From JASFWK01 sp050049355 (GTDB lineage Bacteria > Chloroflexota > Anaerolineae > B4-G1 > DUEL01), in the NCBI GenBank assembly GCA_050049355.1, contig JASFWK010000002.1, forward strand, positions 1 to 64,000: a stretch of DNA of 64,000 nt. The letters are read 5' to 3'. The first letter of the stretch is position 1, and every line of letters starts with the position of its first letter. Positions 63,828 to 64,000 of the stretch are shown piece by piece. The notes beneath the pieces were generated by a model. That model ran no database searches and was not told where the DNA came from. It saw nothing but the letters and a program-made list of their open reading frames with translations. A program made the position numbers and the translations under genes.

Positions 63828-64000
63828 ATGCGCAAGTACCTCACATTGACACTCAATGGCAATCATCATTCCGTCGGGCAGCAACACGGGTGGGCGGTCA
63901 AGAAACTGCGCCCCCTGATCGCCGAGGCCATCGAGACGCGTCTTGACGAACTCGAACAGGACGGACCCGACGCCCGCTTTGAGACGTTGGTGCGGGAAAC
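63828..64000 (+). CDS. C45/acyltransferase-like hydrolase, start only
   Basis: The first 57 codons of a gene that runs off the window. LTLNGNHHSVGQQHGWAVKKL resembles the N-terminal GxxxxxGxQxG motif of acyl-CoA:6-aminopenicillanate acyltransferase (peptidase C45) proteins, which are Ntn hydrolases. ATG 63828 follows GGGGAGACATC. It is 27 bases downstream of the RpiR gene and may belong to the operon. Confidence 0.55.
   Translation, partial: MRKYLTLTLNGNHHSVGQQHGWAVKKLRPLIAEAIETRLDELEQDGPDARFETLVRE

Overview
The window is GC-rich bacterial DNA with no rRNA, no CRISPR array and no transposase gene. Sigma-A-type promoters, strong AGGAGG ribosome sites, frequent GTG/TTG starts, a SpoVS protein, a Gram-positive-type LexA box, a surface protein with an LPxTG-like tail and a rich anaerobic gene set suggest an anaerobic bacterium, most likely a member of the Chloroflexota. 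That placement is inference, not proof.

Layout. 0.4-6.0 kb: FmdB zinc ribbon, a surface protein, a three-gene ABC-2 exporter with a methyltransferase, and tRNA-Phe(GAA). 6.2-39.3 kb: one continuous leftward block of about 30 genes, headed at its 5' end by a PaaX-family regulator with a good promoter at 39.4 kb. It carries an anaerobic benzoyl-CoA degradation pathway: an ATP-dependent benzoyl-CoA reductase whose four subunits have the order and sizes of the Azoarcus (BzdNOPQ) type, a ferredoxin, a large FAD/Fe-S ferredoxin-reductase-like protein (BzdV-like), dienoyl-CoA hydratase (Dch), 6-hydroxycyclohexene-carbonyl-CoA dehydrogenase (Had), the ring-opening hydrolase (Oah/BamA) and beta-oxidation enzymes (thiolases, SDR, a dehydrogenase-hydratase fusion). 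Downstream lie a second, single-component HgdB-like dehydratase with its own HgdC-like ATPase, AMP- and ADP-forming acyl-CoA synthetases, and a tungsten-type aldehyde:ferredoxin oxidoreductase module with a polyferredoxin and a MoaD-like protein. Two copies of a 96-bp palindromic element (MITE-like) lie inside this block.

39.4-44.1 kb: an SOS mutagenesis cassette, imuB-dnaE2, under a LexA-type operator. 44.3-54.1 kb: a mixed region with an aminotransferase/kinase-like pair, SpoVS, a YihY-type membrane protein, DUF72, Fpg/MutM, a metallo-beta-lactamase-fold gene broken by two frameshifts at homopolymers, DNA polymerase IV and a secreted glycosidase-like protein that probably starts at CTG.

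54.3-64 kb: a rightward operon with an oligopeptide-type ABC transporter (binding protein, two permeases, two ATPases) with an MttB-family methyltransferase gene embedded in it, then an RpiR-type regulator and the start of a C45-like hydrolase. The promoter before the operon and the promoter of the regulator both carry the same perfect palindrome GAAATAATTTC between -35 and -10, which is the likely RpiR operator. The simplest reading is an imported methylated amine, or conjugate of one, that is demethylated inside the cell under RpiR control.
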